Shown: positions 25,499-33,991 of the stretch, in pieces
Numbering within the stretch: position 1 is the stretch's first letter
Layout: every line of letters starts with the position of its first letter
Assembly (NCBI RefSeq): GCF_009296025.1
Contig: NZ_CP045178.1
Location: 62,001 to 126,000 of the forward strand
DNA: 64,000 nucleotides
Reading direction: 5' to 3'
Source of the DNA: Streptomyces tsukubensis
Lineage (GTDB): Bacteria; Actinomycetota; Actinomycetes; Streptomycetales; Streptomycetaceae
Notes under the pieces: generated by a model
The model's database searches: none
Told to the model about the DNA's origin: nothing
Seen by the model: only the letters and a program-made list of their open reading frames with translations
Program-made: the position numbers and the translations under genes

Positions 25499-26896
25499 GT
25501 GACACCTCGCGTACGTCAACAGCAAGGCAGACGCGTCAGGAGAGCACGGCTCGCCGCGACACTGACCGCCGCCCTCGCCCTCACCACCGGCAGCTTGAGC
25601 ATGGCGTCCGCCGCGGACGGCAGCGGCACACGCACGCTCGCGAAACTCGACAACCCCTATGCGAACGCGCGTGTCTACGTCAACCCTGACTGGTCCGCCA
25701 AGGCGGCAGCGCAGCCCGGCGGCCAGGCCATCGCGAACGTGGGCACCGGCGTGTGGCTGGACCGCATCTCGGCCATCGCGGGCAGCGACGAGGTGATGGG
25801 GTTGCGTGAACACCTCGACACCGCCCTGGAGCAGGCGAACGGCGCCAACATCGTCTTCCAGGCCGTCATCTACGACCTGCCGGGCCGCGACTGTTCCGCC
25901 CTCGCGTCCAACGGTGAGCTGGGGCCCGAGGAGATCGGCAGGTACAAGAGCGAGTACATCGATCCGATCGCCGCGATCCTCCAGGAGTACGCGAGCCACA
26001 CCAATCTGCGAGTCGTCGCCACCATCGAGCCTGACTCCCTGCCCAACCTGGTCACCAACACCGGCGGGACCGCCGGAGCGACCCCCGAGTGCGACACCAT
26101 GAAGGCCAACGGCAACTACGTCGAGGGCGTCGGCTACGCGCTCGCCAAGCTGGGCGCGGTCCAGAACGTCTACAACTACATCGACGCGGCCCACCACGGC
26201 TGGCTCGGCTGGGACACGAACCTGGCGCCCTCGGCGCAGGTGCTGTACCAGGCGGCCAACGCGGCCGGTGCCACCCGCGACGATGTGGCGGGTTTCATCG
26301 TGAACACCGCGAACTACAGCGCGCTGAAGGAGACGAACTTCTCCCTCACCGACAACGTCAACGGCCAGCAGGTGCGCTCCTCGAAGTGGATCGACTGGAA
26401 CCAGTACGCCGACGAGTCCTCCTACGCGGGCGGCTTCCGAGCCGCGGCCGTCGCGGCCGGGTTCAACTCCGATGTCGGCACGCTCATCGACACCTCCCGC
26501 AATGGCTGGGGCGGCAGTGCTCGGCCCACCGGCCCAGGCCCCACGACCAGCGTCGACAACTACGTCAACGGCGGCAGGTTCGACCGTCGCATCCACGCGG
26601 GCAACTGGTGCAACCAGGCAGGCGCCGGCCTGGGTGAACGCCCGAAGGCCGCGCCTGAGGCGGGCGTCGACGCGTACGTCTGGATGAAGCCGCCGGGCGA
26701 GTCGGACGGTTCGAGCAAGGAGATCCCGAACGACGAGGGCAAGGGCTTCGACCGGATGTGCGACCCGACCTACGGGGGCAACGCCCGCAACGGCAACAAC
26801 CCCTCGGGGGCCAAGGCGGACGCGCCACTGTCGGGGGAGTTCTTCCCCACGCAGTTCCAGGAGTTGCTCAAGAACGCCTACCCTCCCGTGAACTGA
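25499..26896 (+). CDS. Secreted GH6 cellulase (cellobiohydrolase/endoglucanase)
   Basis: A 465-residue secreted enzyme. The signal peptide has basic RRVRRARLAATL, a hydrophobic stretch and a likely cut after MASA. One GH6 catalytic domain fills the rest: LDNPYANARVYVNPDWSAKA, IVFQAVIYDLPGRDCSALAS (proton donor aspartate region), RVVATIEPDSLPNLV, NYIDAAHHGWLGWDTN and DAYVWMKPPGESDGSSKE. No carbohydrate-binding module is present. GH6 enzymes cut beta-1,4-glucan from the non-reducing end with inversion. The GTG start has GGAGG nine bases upstream. A perfect CebR box upstream indicates induction by cello-oligosaccharides. Exo versus endo action cannot be decided by eye. Confidence 0.95.
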   Translation: MTPRVRQQQGRRVRRARLAATLTAALALTTGSLSMASAADGSGTRTLAKLDNPYANARVYVNPDWSAKAAAQPGGQAIANVGTGVWLDRISAIAGSDEVMGLREHLDTALEQANGANIVFQAVIYDLPGRDCSALASNGELGPEEIGRYKSEYIDPIAAILQEYASHTNLRVVATIEPDSLPNLVTNTGGTAGATPECDTMKANGNYVEGVGYALAKLGAVQNVYNYIDAAHHGWLGWDTNLAPSAQVLYQAANAAGATRDDVAGFIVNTANYSALKETNFSLTDNVNGQQVRSSKWIDWNQYADESSYAGGFRAAAVAAGFNSDVGTLIDTSRNGWGGSARPTGPGPTTSVDNYVNGGRFDRRIHAGNWCNQAGAGLGERPKAAPEAGVDAYVWMKPPGESDGSSKEIPNDEGKGFDRMCDPTYGGNARNGNNPSGAKADAPLSGEFFPTQFQELLKNAYPPVN

Positions 26897-26956
26897 CCGC
26901 GTCCGCGATGGCCGGCCGCGCGGCCCCGGGAGAGTAGCCGTACGGAACCCGCCGCG

Positions 26957-27319
26957 TCAGGAACACCCGTACACGGGCGGCAGATCGGCACCAGGCAAGG
27001 GAAACGTGCGGGCCGGTCCCGGAGGCAGCAGACCTCCGGGGCCGGTCCGCACCACCACTTCGCGTCGCACCTCCCGCAAGGTACTCAGCCCTCGTATCGT
27101 CGCCAGGTCATCATCCCGGAACCGCAGATTGATGATCCCCACAGGACTGTCCGTGCCGGCGTCCGCGATCACCAGCGGAGCCGCTCGCCCGCTCCGCCAC
27201 GCCTCCTCGACCAGGGCCATGCTCGTACTGCGAGCCGCTTCGTCCATGGGTGCGTCATCGAGCCGGCGAACCGAAGGTAGGGCGGGTCCGCGTAAGGCAC
27301 CGAAGAAGGTCTGGATCAC
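26957..27319 (-). pseudogene. GNAT acetyltransferase remnant
   Basis: About the first 75 codons resemble the front part of a GNAT N-acetyltransferase (EEAWRSGRAAPLVIADAG, then SPVGIINLRFRDDDLATI), but the acetyl-CoA binding part (normally an RGxGxA block) never follows. Instead the frame runs through Gly/Pro-rich sequence to its stop. It lies next to a hairpin at the end of the xylobiose operon. Probably a truncated gene; no other frame continues it. Confidence 0.4.
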
Positions 27320-27355
27320 GTCTGTCGGGCACCGTTACACCCGTGCCCGACAGAC
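27320..27355 (-). terminator. Terminator hairpin of the GH43/xylobiose operon
   Basis: A perfect 13-bp stem, GTCTGTCGGGCAC and GTGCCCGACAGAC, with a 10-base loop, 14 bases past the GH43 stop codon on the minus strand. Confidence 0.8.
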
Positions 27356-27368
27356 ATGGTCCTCCCGG

Positions 27369-29024
27369 TCAATACTCCTGATAGGTCGCATGGTCGAAGT
27401 CCGCGTGGGCGCCGTCCGCTCCGATGTCCTGGACCCACAGGCCCAGGAAGGCTCCGGTGAAGGCGGGGCTCGCCGCTCGGCCGTCGGGTGCGTGTTTCTC
27501 CCCCGCGTACTCGTCGGAGAGGATCGTCGCGTCGAGCCGCGGTCCGAGGGCGCTCCACCGTCCCGTCCCGAGGCGGTACTCGAAGTGGACCTCGGCCCCT
27601 TCGAGGGTGAGGCGCAGGTCGACCGGGGCTCCGGTGGGCACCACGACGTCGGCGTCCGGCTGGGGGACGCGTCTGCCGTCGTCGCTGGAGAGGAGTGACA
27701 GGACCGTGCGCCCCGCGTCGTCGCGGCTCACGTAGGCGTAGTGCCAGTGCCGGGTGTCGTAGTAGGCGGTGAGACCGGCGAGTTGGCGGATGTCCTTGGG
27801 CCGGAAGTCGACGCTGGTCTCCAGGGAACAGTGCGCCGAGCCGGCCCGGCGGGCGACCAGGCTCGGCGAGCGCGGCCCCAGGGGGGACTGTCCGCCGTGG
27901 ACCCGGAGGTGCGATCGGCGGGAGGAGAGGTCGACCCAGTCGGGTGTGGCGGGTCTGCGCAGGGTCGCCCAGTGCGGTCCGAGCCGGCCGGAGTCGAAGT
28001 CGTCCCTTGCGGGTTCCTCGGGAAAGGGGTGGGCGGGCAGCCGTGGCGCGGGTACCTCGACCGCGGGGAGACCACCGGGGACACGTGGCCAGCCGTCGTG
28101 GGTCCACTCCACCTGTTGCAGTGCCGTCTCGCGGCCCAGTACACAGCGGCCCCGGGGGTGTTGTGGGCGGCCGGTGAGGTGGGCCAGGTACCACTGGCCC
28201 TCCCGTGTCTCCACGAGGCTGCCGTGCCCCGCCTTTTGCAGGGTGAGTTCAGGGTGGTTCCGAGAGGTGAGGGTGGGACCGGCCGGGTCGACTTCGTAGG
28301 GGCCCGCGAGGGTACGGGAACGTGCGACGGTCACCTGGTGGTCGTAGGAGGTGCCGCCCTCGGCGGTCATCAGGTAGTACCAGCCGTCGCGCCGGTAGAG
28401 GTGAGGCGCCTCGGTGACTCCGGCCTCCGTCCCGGTGAAGATGACGCTGCTCCCGCCGGTGGGGCGGCCCGCGGCGCACTCCCATCGCTGGGCCTGGATC
28501 CCCGCGAAAGGGTGCCGGCCCGGCCGCCAGTCTCCGGTCATGGACAGCATCCAGCAGGTGCCGTCCTCGTCGTGGAAGAGGGAGGGATCGAAGCCTCGGG
28601 CGTGCACCGGCGCCGGATCCGACCAGGGGCCTTCGATGTCGCTCGCCGTGACGACGTAGTTCTGGGCGTCCCACCAGCCGCCGTGGTGGTTGTCGACGCG
28701 GGTGAAGACGAGGTGGAAGAGCCCGTGCGCGTAGGACAGGCAGGGCGCCCAGACGCCACCAGAGTCGGGCACCCCGCTCAGGTCGAGGAGCCTGCGTTCG
28801 TCGAGGGCGCCGCGCAGGGGACGCCAGTGGACGAGGTCGCGGGAGTGGTGCACCCGCACGCCCGGACTCCACTCGAAGGTGGAGGTCGCCAGGTAGTAGT
28901 CGTCACCGACGCGCAGGATGGACGGGTCAGGATGGAAGCCGGTCAGGACAGGGTTACTGATCGTCGCCCGGTGGGCCGGCTCCGGCGTGTGGAGGTCGGC
29001 GGGCGAGGTGGCGCCGGTGGTCAT
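27369..29024 (-). CDS. GH43 beta-xylosidase/arabinofuranosidase
   Basis: A 551-residue intracellular enzyme (no signal peptide). The five-bladed GH43 propeller starts with NPVLTGFHPDPSILRVGDDY, which carries the base aspartate, and continues with SGGVWAPCLSYAHGLFHLVF and VTEAPHLYRRDGWYYLMTAE with the acid glutamate. From about residue 340 a C-terminal beta-sandwich follows (HCSLETSVDFRPKDIRQLAG, WHYAYVSRDDAG), typical of GH43 xylosidases. It should release xylose from xylobiose taken up by the ABC system encoded just upstream in the same operon. The last 16 residues are acidic and His/Asp-rich. ATG at 29024. Confidence 0.92.
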   Translation of the reverse strand: MTTGATSPADLHTPEPAHRATISNPVLTGFHPDPSILRVGDDYYLATSTFEWSPGVRVHHSRDLVHWRPLRGALDERRLLDLSGVPDSGGVWAPCLSYAHGLFHLVFTRVDNHHGGWWDAQNYVVTASDIEGPWSDPAPVHARGFDPSLFHDEDGTCWMLSMTGDWRPGRHPFAGIQAQRWECAAGRPTGGSSVIFTGTEAGVTEAPHLYRRDGWYYLMTAEGGTSYDHQVTVARSRTLAGPYEVDPAGPTLTSRNHPELTLQKAGHGSLVETREGQWYLAHLTGRPQHPRGRCVLGRETALQQVEWTHDGWPRVPGGLPAVEVPAPRLPAHPFPEEPARDDFDSGRLGPHWATLRRPATPDWVDLSSRRSHLRVHGGQSPLGPRSPSLVARRAGSAHCSLETSVDFRPKDIRQLAGLTAYYDTRHWHYAYVSRDDAGRTVLSLLSSDDGRRVPQPDADVVVPTGAPVDLRLTLEGAEVHFEYRLGTGRWSALGPRLDATILSDEYAGEKHAPDGRAASPAFTGAFLGLWVQDIGADGAHADFDHATYQEY

Positions 29025-29050
29025 GGAGGCCTTTCTGTGGGGGTACGCGG

Positions 29051-29986
29051 TCACTTGCCGAATCCCGCGGTGAGGCCGCTCAGCAGGTGGCGGCGGCCGA
29101 AGAGGTAGGCGGCGAGGAGCGGCAGCAGGGAGAGGACGACGGCGGCCATGGTGGCGGGCACGTTCACGCCTCCCTGCTGCCCCTGGTAGTTCCAGAGTCC
29201 GAGGGTGACGGTGCGGCGGGCGTCGCTCTGGGTGAGGACCAGCGGGAAGATGAAACCGTTCCAGGCGCCGAGCGCCGTGTAGACGCCGACGGTGACGAGG
29301 CCGGGACGGGTGAGCGGCAGGACCAGTGCGCGCAGGATGTGGGCGGGGCCCGCGCCGTCCACGGTCATGGCCTCGTACAGCTCCCCCGGTATGTCCCGCA
29401 TGGTGGAGGTGAGGACGAGGATGGCCATGGGCAGCGCGAAGGCCGCGGTGGGCAGGACCACGGCCGTGAGTGTGTCGTACAGGTGCATCCTGGTGATGAG
29501 GAGGTACACGGGGACGATCGTGGCCTGCGCGGGGATGGCGAGGCCCATGAGCATCACCGAGAAACCGGCCGCCACCCACCGGCTTCTGCTGCGGACGATC
29601 GCGTACGCGGCGGGCAGCGCGAGGGCGAGGACCAGGAGGACGGTGGCGACCGTGACGACCAGGCTGTTCCACAGATAGGTGGCGAAGCCGGAGTCCAGCA
29701 CGGTGCGGTAGTTGGACAGCACCATGTGACGCGGTACGGAGAGCGGCCCCGAGTCGAGGTAGTCGCTGCGTTCGCGGAGGCTGGCGGCGAGCACGTAGTA
29801 GAGGGGTACGGCGACGACCACGAGCCAGGCGGCGGCGCCGAGTCCGCCGAGCCGGTCGGGGCGGCGGTGGGCCCTGACACCTCGGTGCGGGCGCCGGTAA
29901 ACCCGGTGGTGGGGTGGTGTCGTGGTGCCCGCGCTCGCCCGCGGGGGCCGGGCGTCGCCGGAGGGGGCGGGAGTACGCGGGCTCAC
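29051..29986 (-). CDS. Carbohydrate ABC transporter permease (MalG type)
   Basis: A 311-residue inner-membrane permease with six predicted helices, the first WLVVVAVPLYYVLAASLRE, and the EAA-loop ELYEAMTVDGAGPAHILRAL that contacts the ATPase. The end SGLTAGFGK is typical of MalG-family proteins (often TAGAVKG). The first 35 residues are Pro/Arg-rich and cytoplasmic. The GTG start overlaps the stop of the other permease gene by 4 bases. Likely the BxlG-like subunit of a xylobiose importer. No ATPase gene is in the operon; such systems share the MsiK ATPase in Streptomyces. Confidence 0.9.
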   Translation of the reverse strand: MSPRTPAPSGDARPPRASAGTTTPPHHRVYRRPHRGVRAHRRPDRLGGLGAAAWLVVVAVPLYYVLAASLRERSDYLDSGPLSVPRHMVLSNYRTVLDSGFATYLWNSLVVTVATVLLVLALALPAAYAIVRSRSRWVAAGFSVMLMGLAIPAQATIVPVYLLITRMHLYDTLTAVVLPTAAFALPMAILVLTSTMRDIPGELYEAMTVDGAGPAHILRALVLPLTRPGLVTVGVYTALGAWNGFIFPLVLTQSDARRTVTLGLWNYQGQQGGVNVPATMAAVVLSLLPLLAAYLFGRRHLLSGLTAGFGK

Positions 29987-30882
29987 AGGCCCTCCCGTTG
30001 GCTGGCCATGCGCCGGAAGCCGGTGACCCGGACGACCAGCAGGGACAAGGTGGTTCCCGCGATCAGCAGGATCAGGGCGAGGACGCTCGCGTATCCCATG
30101 TCGAAGCTGCTGAAGCCGGTCTGGTACATGTGCAGCGGCAGGATGCGGGTCGAGGTGCCGGGGCCGCCGTTGGTGAGGATCAGCACGATGTCGAAGTAGG
30201 TCAGCGAGCCGACCAGCATCAGTACCGACGAGGTGACGACGGTGTTGCGCAGTTGGGGCAGGGTGACGGAGAAGAACTGCCGCGGCCGGCCGGCTCCGTC
30301 GATGGTCGCGGCTTCGTAGAGCTGGACAGGTACCTGCCGGGCCGCGGCCTGGTAGAGGAGGGTGTGGAACGGCACGAACTGCCAGGACACGACGGCCATC
30401 ACGGTCCACAGGGCGAAGTCGGGATCGCCGATGAAGTTGCCGTCGTCGATACCCAGCCAAGGGCCGATGGTGTGGGCGAGGCCGAAGTTGGGATCGAGGA
30501 GCGCGCTGAAGAGGAGCGCGACGGCGGCGCTGCTCATGAGCAGGGGAACGAAGAACAGGGTGCTCAGTACGGCGCGGCCCCGCTGGTGCCCCGCGCACCA
30601 CACGCCGAGCGGCAGACAGATGAGGGTCTGTACCGCCCAGGTGACCGTGGTCAGCAGGACGGAGAGGCGGAGCGACTGGCCGAGCTGCGGGTCGTCAAAG
30701 AGCCTGCTCCAATTGCGGGTGCCCGCGAAGGACGGTGTGCCGAGGCCGTTCCACCGGCAGAAGCTGAGGACGACGACGAGGGCCATCGGTACGACGGCGA
30801 AGAGGGCGAAGTAGACGAGGGCGGGGGCGGCCCAGAGCGCTCCGGGCCGCCCGTCGCTCCGGCGGACGGCCGATGTGCTCAC
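29983..30882 (-). CDS. Carbohydrate ABC transporter permease (MalF type)
   Basis: A 299-residue permease with six predicted helices, starting with ALWAAPALVYFALFAVVPMA, and the EAA-loop QLYEAATIDGAGRPRQFFSV. The middle LTNGGPGTSTRILPLHMYQT is standard for sugar ABC systems. The GTG start overlaps the binding-protein stop by 4 bases, and its stop overlaps the next permease, so all three are translated together. Likely the BxlF-like partner. Confidence 0.92.
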   Translation of the reverse strand: MSTSAVRRSDGRPGALWAAPALVYFALFAVVPMALVVVLSFCRWNGLGTPSFAGTRNWSRLFDDPQLGQSLRLSVLLTTVTWAVQTLICLPLGVWCAGHQRGRAVLSTLFFVPLLMSSAAVALLFSALLDPNFGLAHTIGPWLGIDDGNFIGDPDFALWTVMAVVSWQFVPFHTLLYQAAARQVPVQLYEAATIDGAGRPRQFFSVTLPQLRNTVVTSSVLMLVGSLTYFDIVLILTNGGPGTSTRILPLHMYQTGFSSFDMGYASVLALILLIAGTTLSLLVVRVTGFRRMASQREGL

Positions 30883-32186
30883 TTGGCTTCCATGGCGCTG
30901 ACGAACTGCTGGGGGGTGGACTGCTTGTTGAAGACCTTCTGTAGATTGGTCAGGACTTTCTGCGCGGTGGCCGGGTCGAGTGCCTGGTCCCAGGACTGGG
31001 TGAAGTCGGGGGCGTTCTTGACGAGGCCGTAGACGAAGGTGCTGTAGTCGGCGTGCGGGCCGCTGCGGAGCTGGTCCTCGATGCCATTGACCGCGGGGAC
31101 ATGTCCGATGGAGATGAGGTTCTTCACGTAGGCGGGTTCCGTGACCGTTTTACGGATGAAGTCGACGGCACCTTTCTTGTTCTCGGACTTGGCGGCGACG
31201 GAGAAGAAGTTGGTCGGGTTGCCGACGACGCTCTTCGGGTCCCCCTTGCCGCCGGGCACCGTCGGGAAGGTCGACCAGCCGAGCTTGCCGTCCTTCACGA
31301 AGTCCGGGGCCGTGGCCAGTTGGGCCGCGTACTCCCAGGAGCCCATGAGTTCCATACCGGCACGTCCCCTGGCGAGCAGGGCGTCGGCACCGCCGGAGTC
31401 CTGCCCCACGGAACCGTAGTTCGAGCCGAAGGCGCCCCGGTCCACGAGGTCACGGATCATGGTGAGGGCCTTGGTCACCGACGGGGCCGACCAGGCGCCG
31501 GCTTCGCCGGACAGGATGGCGGCGAAGGCCTCGGGGCCGCCGATCCTGTCGAGGAGGTACTCCATCCACATCAGCTCGGTCCACGCCTGTGAACCGGCGA
31601 GGGCGATCGGGGTGATCTTCTTGGCCTTCATCCTGTCGATGGCGGCGAGAAACCCCTCCCACGTGGTGGGGGGCTTCGCTATCCCGGCCTTGTCGAAGAC
31701 GTCCTTGTTGTAGAAGAGCGCGACAGGCTGAACGCCCTCCATGGGCACCCCGTAGACCTTTCCGTTCTCCTTGCCGCCGGACAGGACGCTGGGCAGGAAC
31801 TTGTCGGTGAAAGCGCCGTCGAGTTCGGCGGTGAGGTCTGCGGCGTTGCCCGACTTCACGTAGGTGGCGAGGTTGCCGCCGCCCCAGTTGAGGAAGACAT
31901 CAGGAGCGTTGGGCGAGCCGAGGGCGGTCTGTAGTTTCTGCTTGTACGGGTCGTTGACGAACGTCTGCATCGACACCTTGGTCGATTTCTCCGACGCGTT
32001 GTACGCGGCGAGAGACTTCTTCTGGACCGGGTTGAGCGCGGTGTCCTGTAGCGACCAGACCGTCACCCGGTCGTCCCCACCGCCTTGACCGGGACCGGTA
32101 CTGCCGCCGCAGGCGGTCAGGGACAGGGCGAACGCGGTCGCGGCGGCCACCGCGGTCGCCACTCTGAGGGTCACGGAACTCTTCAT
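30879..32186 (-). CDS. Extracellular sugar-binding lipoprotein (xylobiose type)
   Basis: A 435-residue solute-binding protein. The signal peptide ends in a lipobox, ALSLTACGGS, so it is anchored to the membrane by Cys. The rest has the two-lobed family I (sugar) fold: VTVWSLQDTALNPVQKKSLA, NAPDVFLNWGGGNLATYVKS, GVPMEGVQPVALFYNKDVFD and RAGMELMGSWEYAAQL. The ATG at 32186 has GGAGGAGC upstream. It is the first gene of the operon with two permeases and a GH43 xylosidase, divergent from a lacI-type gene, which matches the bxl layout of Streptomyces; substrate xylobiose is inferred from that. Confidence 0.92.
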   Translation of the reverse strand: MKSSVTLRVATAVAAATAFALSLTACGGSTGPGQGGGDDRVTVWSLQDTALNPVQKKSLAAYNASEKSTKVSMQTFVNDPYKQKLQTALGSPNAPDVFLNWGGGNLATYVKSGNAADLTAELDGAFTDKFLPSVLSGGKENGKVYGVPMEGVQPVALFYNKDVFDKAGIAKPPTTWEGFLAAIDRMKAKKITPIALAGSQAWTELMWMEYLLDRIGGPEAFAAILSGEAGAWSAPSVTKALTMIRDLVDRGAFGSNYGSVGQDSGGADALLARGRAGMELMGSWEYAAQLATAPDFVKDGKLGWSTFPTVPGGKGDPKSVVGNPTNFFSVAAKSENKKGAVDFIRKTVTEPAYVKNLISIGHVPAVNGIEDQLRSGPHADYSTFVYGLVKNAPDFTQSWDQALDPATAQKVLTNLQKVFNKQSTPQQFVSAMEAK

Positions 32187-32231
32187 CGTGGTGACGCTCC
32201 TCCCGGAGCCGTCTTTCACGGCTCCGATGGC

Positions 32232-32249
32232 GAAAGTTACGATAGTTTC
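32232..32249. promoter_or_regulatory. Candidate LacI operator in the divergent promoter
   Basis: An imperfect palindrome GAAAGTTACGATAGTTTC with a central CG, 46 bases upstream of the binding-protein gene and in the gap shared with lacI. LacI operators have a central CG and similar arms. A related sequence occurs at 33536-33554. Confidence 0.5.
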
Positions 32250-32417
32250 TGCGTCCTGGAACGTAGAGTTTCGGTCCTGCCGCGTCAACAGCCCCGGCGA
32301 TAACGGTGGGATCACGCCTCGGCGCCGCAGGCAGGGCACCGCACGCCGGCCGAGGCACCAAGGGGCGGGGCGGCTTCGCTTACGCTTTCCGCGACCGACA
32401 AGAGCTGTGAGGTGACC

Positions 32418-33464
32418 GTGGTCGACACCGACAGGACCGTGCCCGTGCGGGCCCCGAGGGATCAGCGTGTGACGATCGCCGACATCGCACACGAGGCGGG
32501 CGTCTCCGTGGCCACCGTCTCCAAGGTGCTGAACGGTCACAGTCAGGTCTCCGCCACCACGCGGGAGAAGGTCGAAGCCCTCCTGGCCAGCAACAACTAC
32601 CTGCGCAGGCGGAGCCGTCCGACCCACGCGGTCGGACTGGTCGACCTCGTGATCAACGAGTTGGACAGCCCCTGGTCGGTCGAGGTGATCCGCGGGGTCG
32701 AGGAGGTCGTGGCGCAGCACCGAGCGGGGCTCGTGGTCACCGCCGTGCACGCCGAACCCGCCGACACCCTGCGCTGGATGGACAACCTGACACGCCGGGG
32801 CAGTGACGGCGTCATCCTGGCCGTCACCGACCTTCCGCACGGCCAGCGGCGCAAGATCAGAGAACTCGGCGTACCCCTGGTCGTCGTCGACCCGGTCGGC
32901 AACCCGGATCCCGCCATCCCCTCGGTGGGCGCCACCAACTGGCACGGAGGTCTCGCAGCGACCCAGCACCTCCTGGGCCTCGGCCACCGCAGGATCGGGA
33001 TTCTGGCCGGGCCCGAGCACGTCCTCAGCGCTCGGGCCAGGCTGGACGGCCATCGGGCCGCACTGGAGGGCGCGGGGCTTTTGATCGACCCCCAGCTCGT
33101 ACGCGGCGGGGATTTCCACCACGGCACGGGCCTCACCGGCATGCGAGAGCTCCTCGCCCTGCCGCAGCCACCGACCGCCGTCTTCGCATGCAGCGACCTC
33201 CAGGCTCTCGGGGCCTATGAGGCGCTGCGCAGGGCCGGGCTGCGGGCCGGGCGTGATGTGAGCGTGGTCGGCTTCGACGACCTGCCGACCGCGTCCTGGG
33301 CCTCACCGCCCCTCACCACGGTGCGCCAGCCGCTCAGCGAGATGGCCTCGATGGCCGCGCGCATCGTGCTCCAGGGAGTGGACACCGTGCTTCCCGGCGG
33401 TATGCGGCGGTTGGAGCTCGCCACGGAACTGGTCGAACGAGAGAGCACGGCGCCACCGGCCTGA
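32418..33464 (+). CDS. LacI-family regulator of the xylobiose operon
   Basis: About 348 residues. The N-terminal LacI helix-turn-helix VTIADIAHEAGVSVATVSKV and hinge region are followed by a periplasmic-binding-like sensor domain (HAVGLVDLVINELDSPWSVE, SDGVILAVTDLP, GHRRIGILAGPEHV, RDVSVVGFDDLPTASWASPP). It is divergent from the xylobiose-type operon and probably represses it, BxlR-like, releasing the DNA when a xylo-oligosaccharide binds. The GTG at 32418 has GAGG five bases upstream; an in-frame GTG at 32412 is the alternative. Confidence 0.9.
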   Translation: MVDTDRTVPVRAPRDQRVTIADIAHEAGVSVATVSKVLNGHSQVSATTREKVEALLASNNYLRRRSRPTHAVGLVDLVINELDSPWSVEVIRGVEEVVAQHRAGLVVTAVHAEPADTLRWMDNLTRRGSDGVILAVTDLPHGQRRKIRELGVPLVVVDPVGNPDPAIPSVGATNWHGGLAATQHLLGLGHRRIGILAGPEHVLSARARLDGHRAALEGAGLLIDPQLVRGGDFHHGTGLTGMRELLALPQPPTAVFACSDLQALGAYEALRRAGLRAGRDVSVVGFDDLPTASWASPPLTTVRQPLSEMASMAARIVLQGVDTVLPGGMRRLELATELVERESTAPPA

Positions 33465-33535
33465 GGGGTCCTTGCAATAAGGGCGCCCGAGCCGCGGAAC
33501 GGCAGGGGCGGGCGGAGATTCCGTTTCGGCCGAAT

Positions 33536-33554
33536 GAAACACCTCGATAGTTTC
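33536..33554. promoter_or_regulatory. Second CGATAGTTTC element (GAAAC-N9-GTTTC)
   Basis: GAAAC and GTTTC face each other across nine bases, and the right half shares the 10-mer CGATAGTTTC with the candidate operator before the sugar-binding protein gene. It lies 72 bases after the lacI stop codon. Function inferred. Confidence 0.4.
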
Positions 33555-33772
33555 ACCGACACAATCACCCTTACCTGGCCCTATCGAACGGGACTCCGGG
33601 CCGGGTGCCGCGCGGGACGAGGATCGCCCCGTCGCGGGCGGCCCGACCTCGTGACGAGAGCGCCGAGTGGGCGTCTCGCCCGTGTCGCAGTGCGGGTTCT
33701 CGCTGACGCCGGGCGCACAGGACGCCGACACCACCCAGCCCCTCGCACCACTCCCACCACCGAATTCACTAA

Positions 33773-33814
33773 ACGGGACACTGTCCCGTACAGTGATTCG
33801 GGACAGCGTACCGT
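33773..33814. promoter_or_regulatory. Tandem TetR-type palindromes upstream of the hydrolase gene
   Basis: A perfect 17-bp palindrome ACGGGACA-C-TGTCCCGT (33773-33789) is followed 25 bases centre to centre by an imperfect copy TCGGGACA-G-CGTACCGT (33798-33814). Size and symmetry fit a TetR-family operator bound by two dimers. They are about 180 bases before the hydrolase start. No tetR gene is in the neighbourhood, so the regulator would be encoded elsewhere. Confidence 0.6.
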
Positions 33815-33991
33815 TTCAACGTGGCGGCAGACAGGGGAGCCGGGAACCAGACCACGCACGGACACCGGCGCGCGCGTGAGCCACTTCGGCCGGCCCACCC
33901 TCCCGGCGCGCGGAGGGCGCCGAGCCACACCCGCCACCCGGTCGCCCGCCCCCGGTTCAACCCCGAACACATAAGCAAGGAAGGCCTTTCC

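Larger units (their letters stand above)
33465..33991. other. Regulatory stretch between lacI and the hydrolase gene
   Basis: About 530 bases with no supportable gene. It carries a second LacI-type element (33536-33554), a pair of TetR-type palindromes (33773-33814), and the hydrolase ribosome binding site just before 33992. Longer open frames here look like shadows. Confidence 0.6.
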
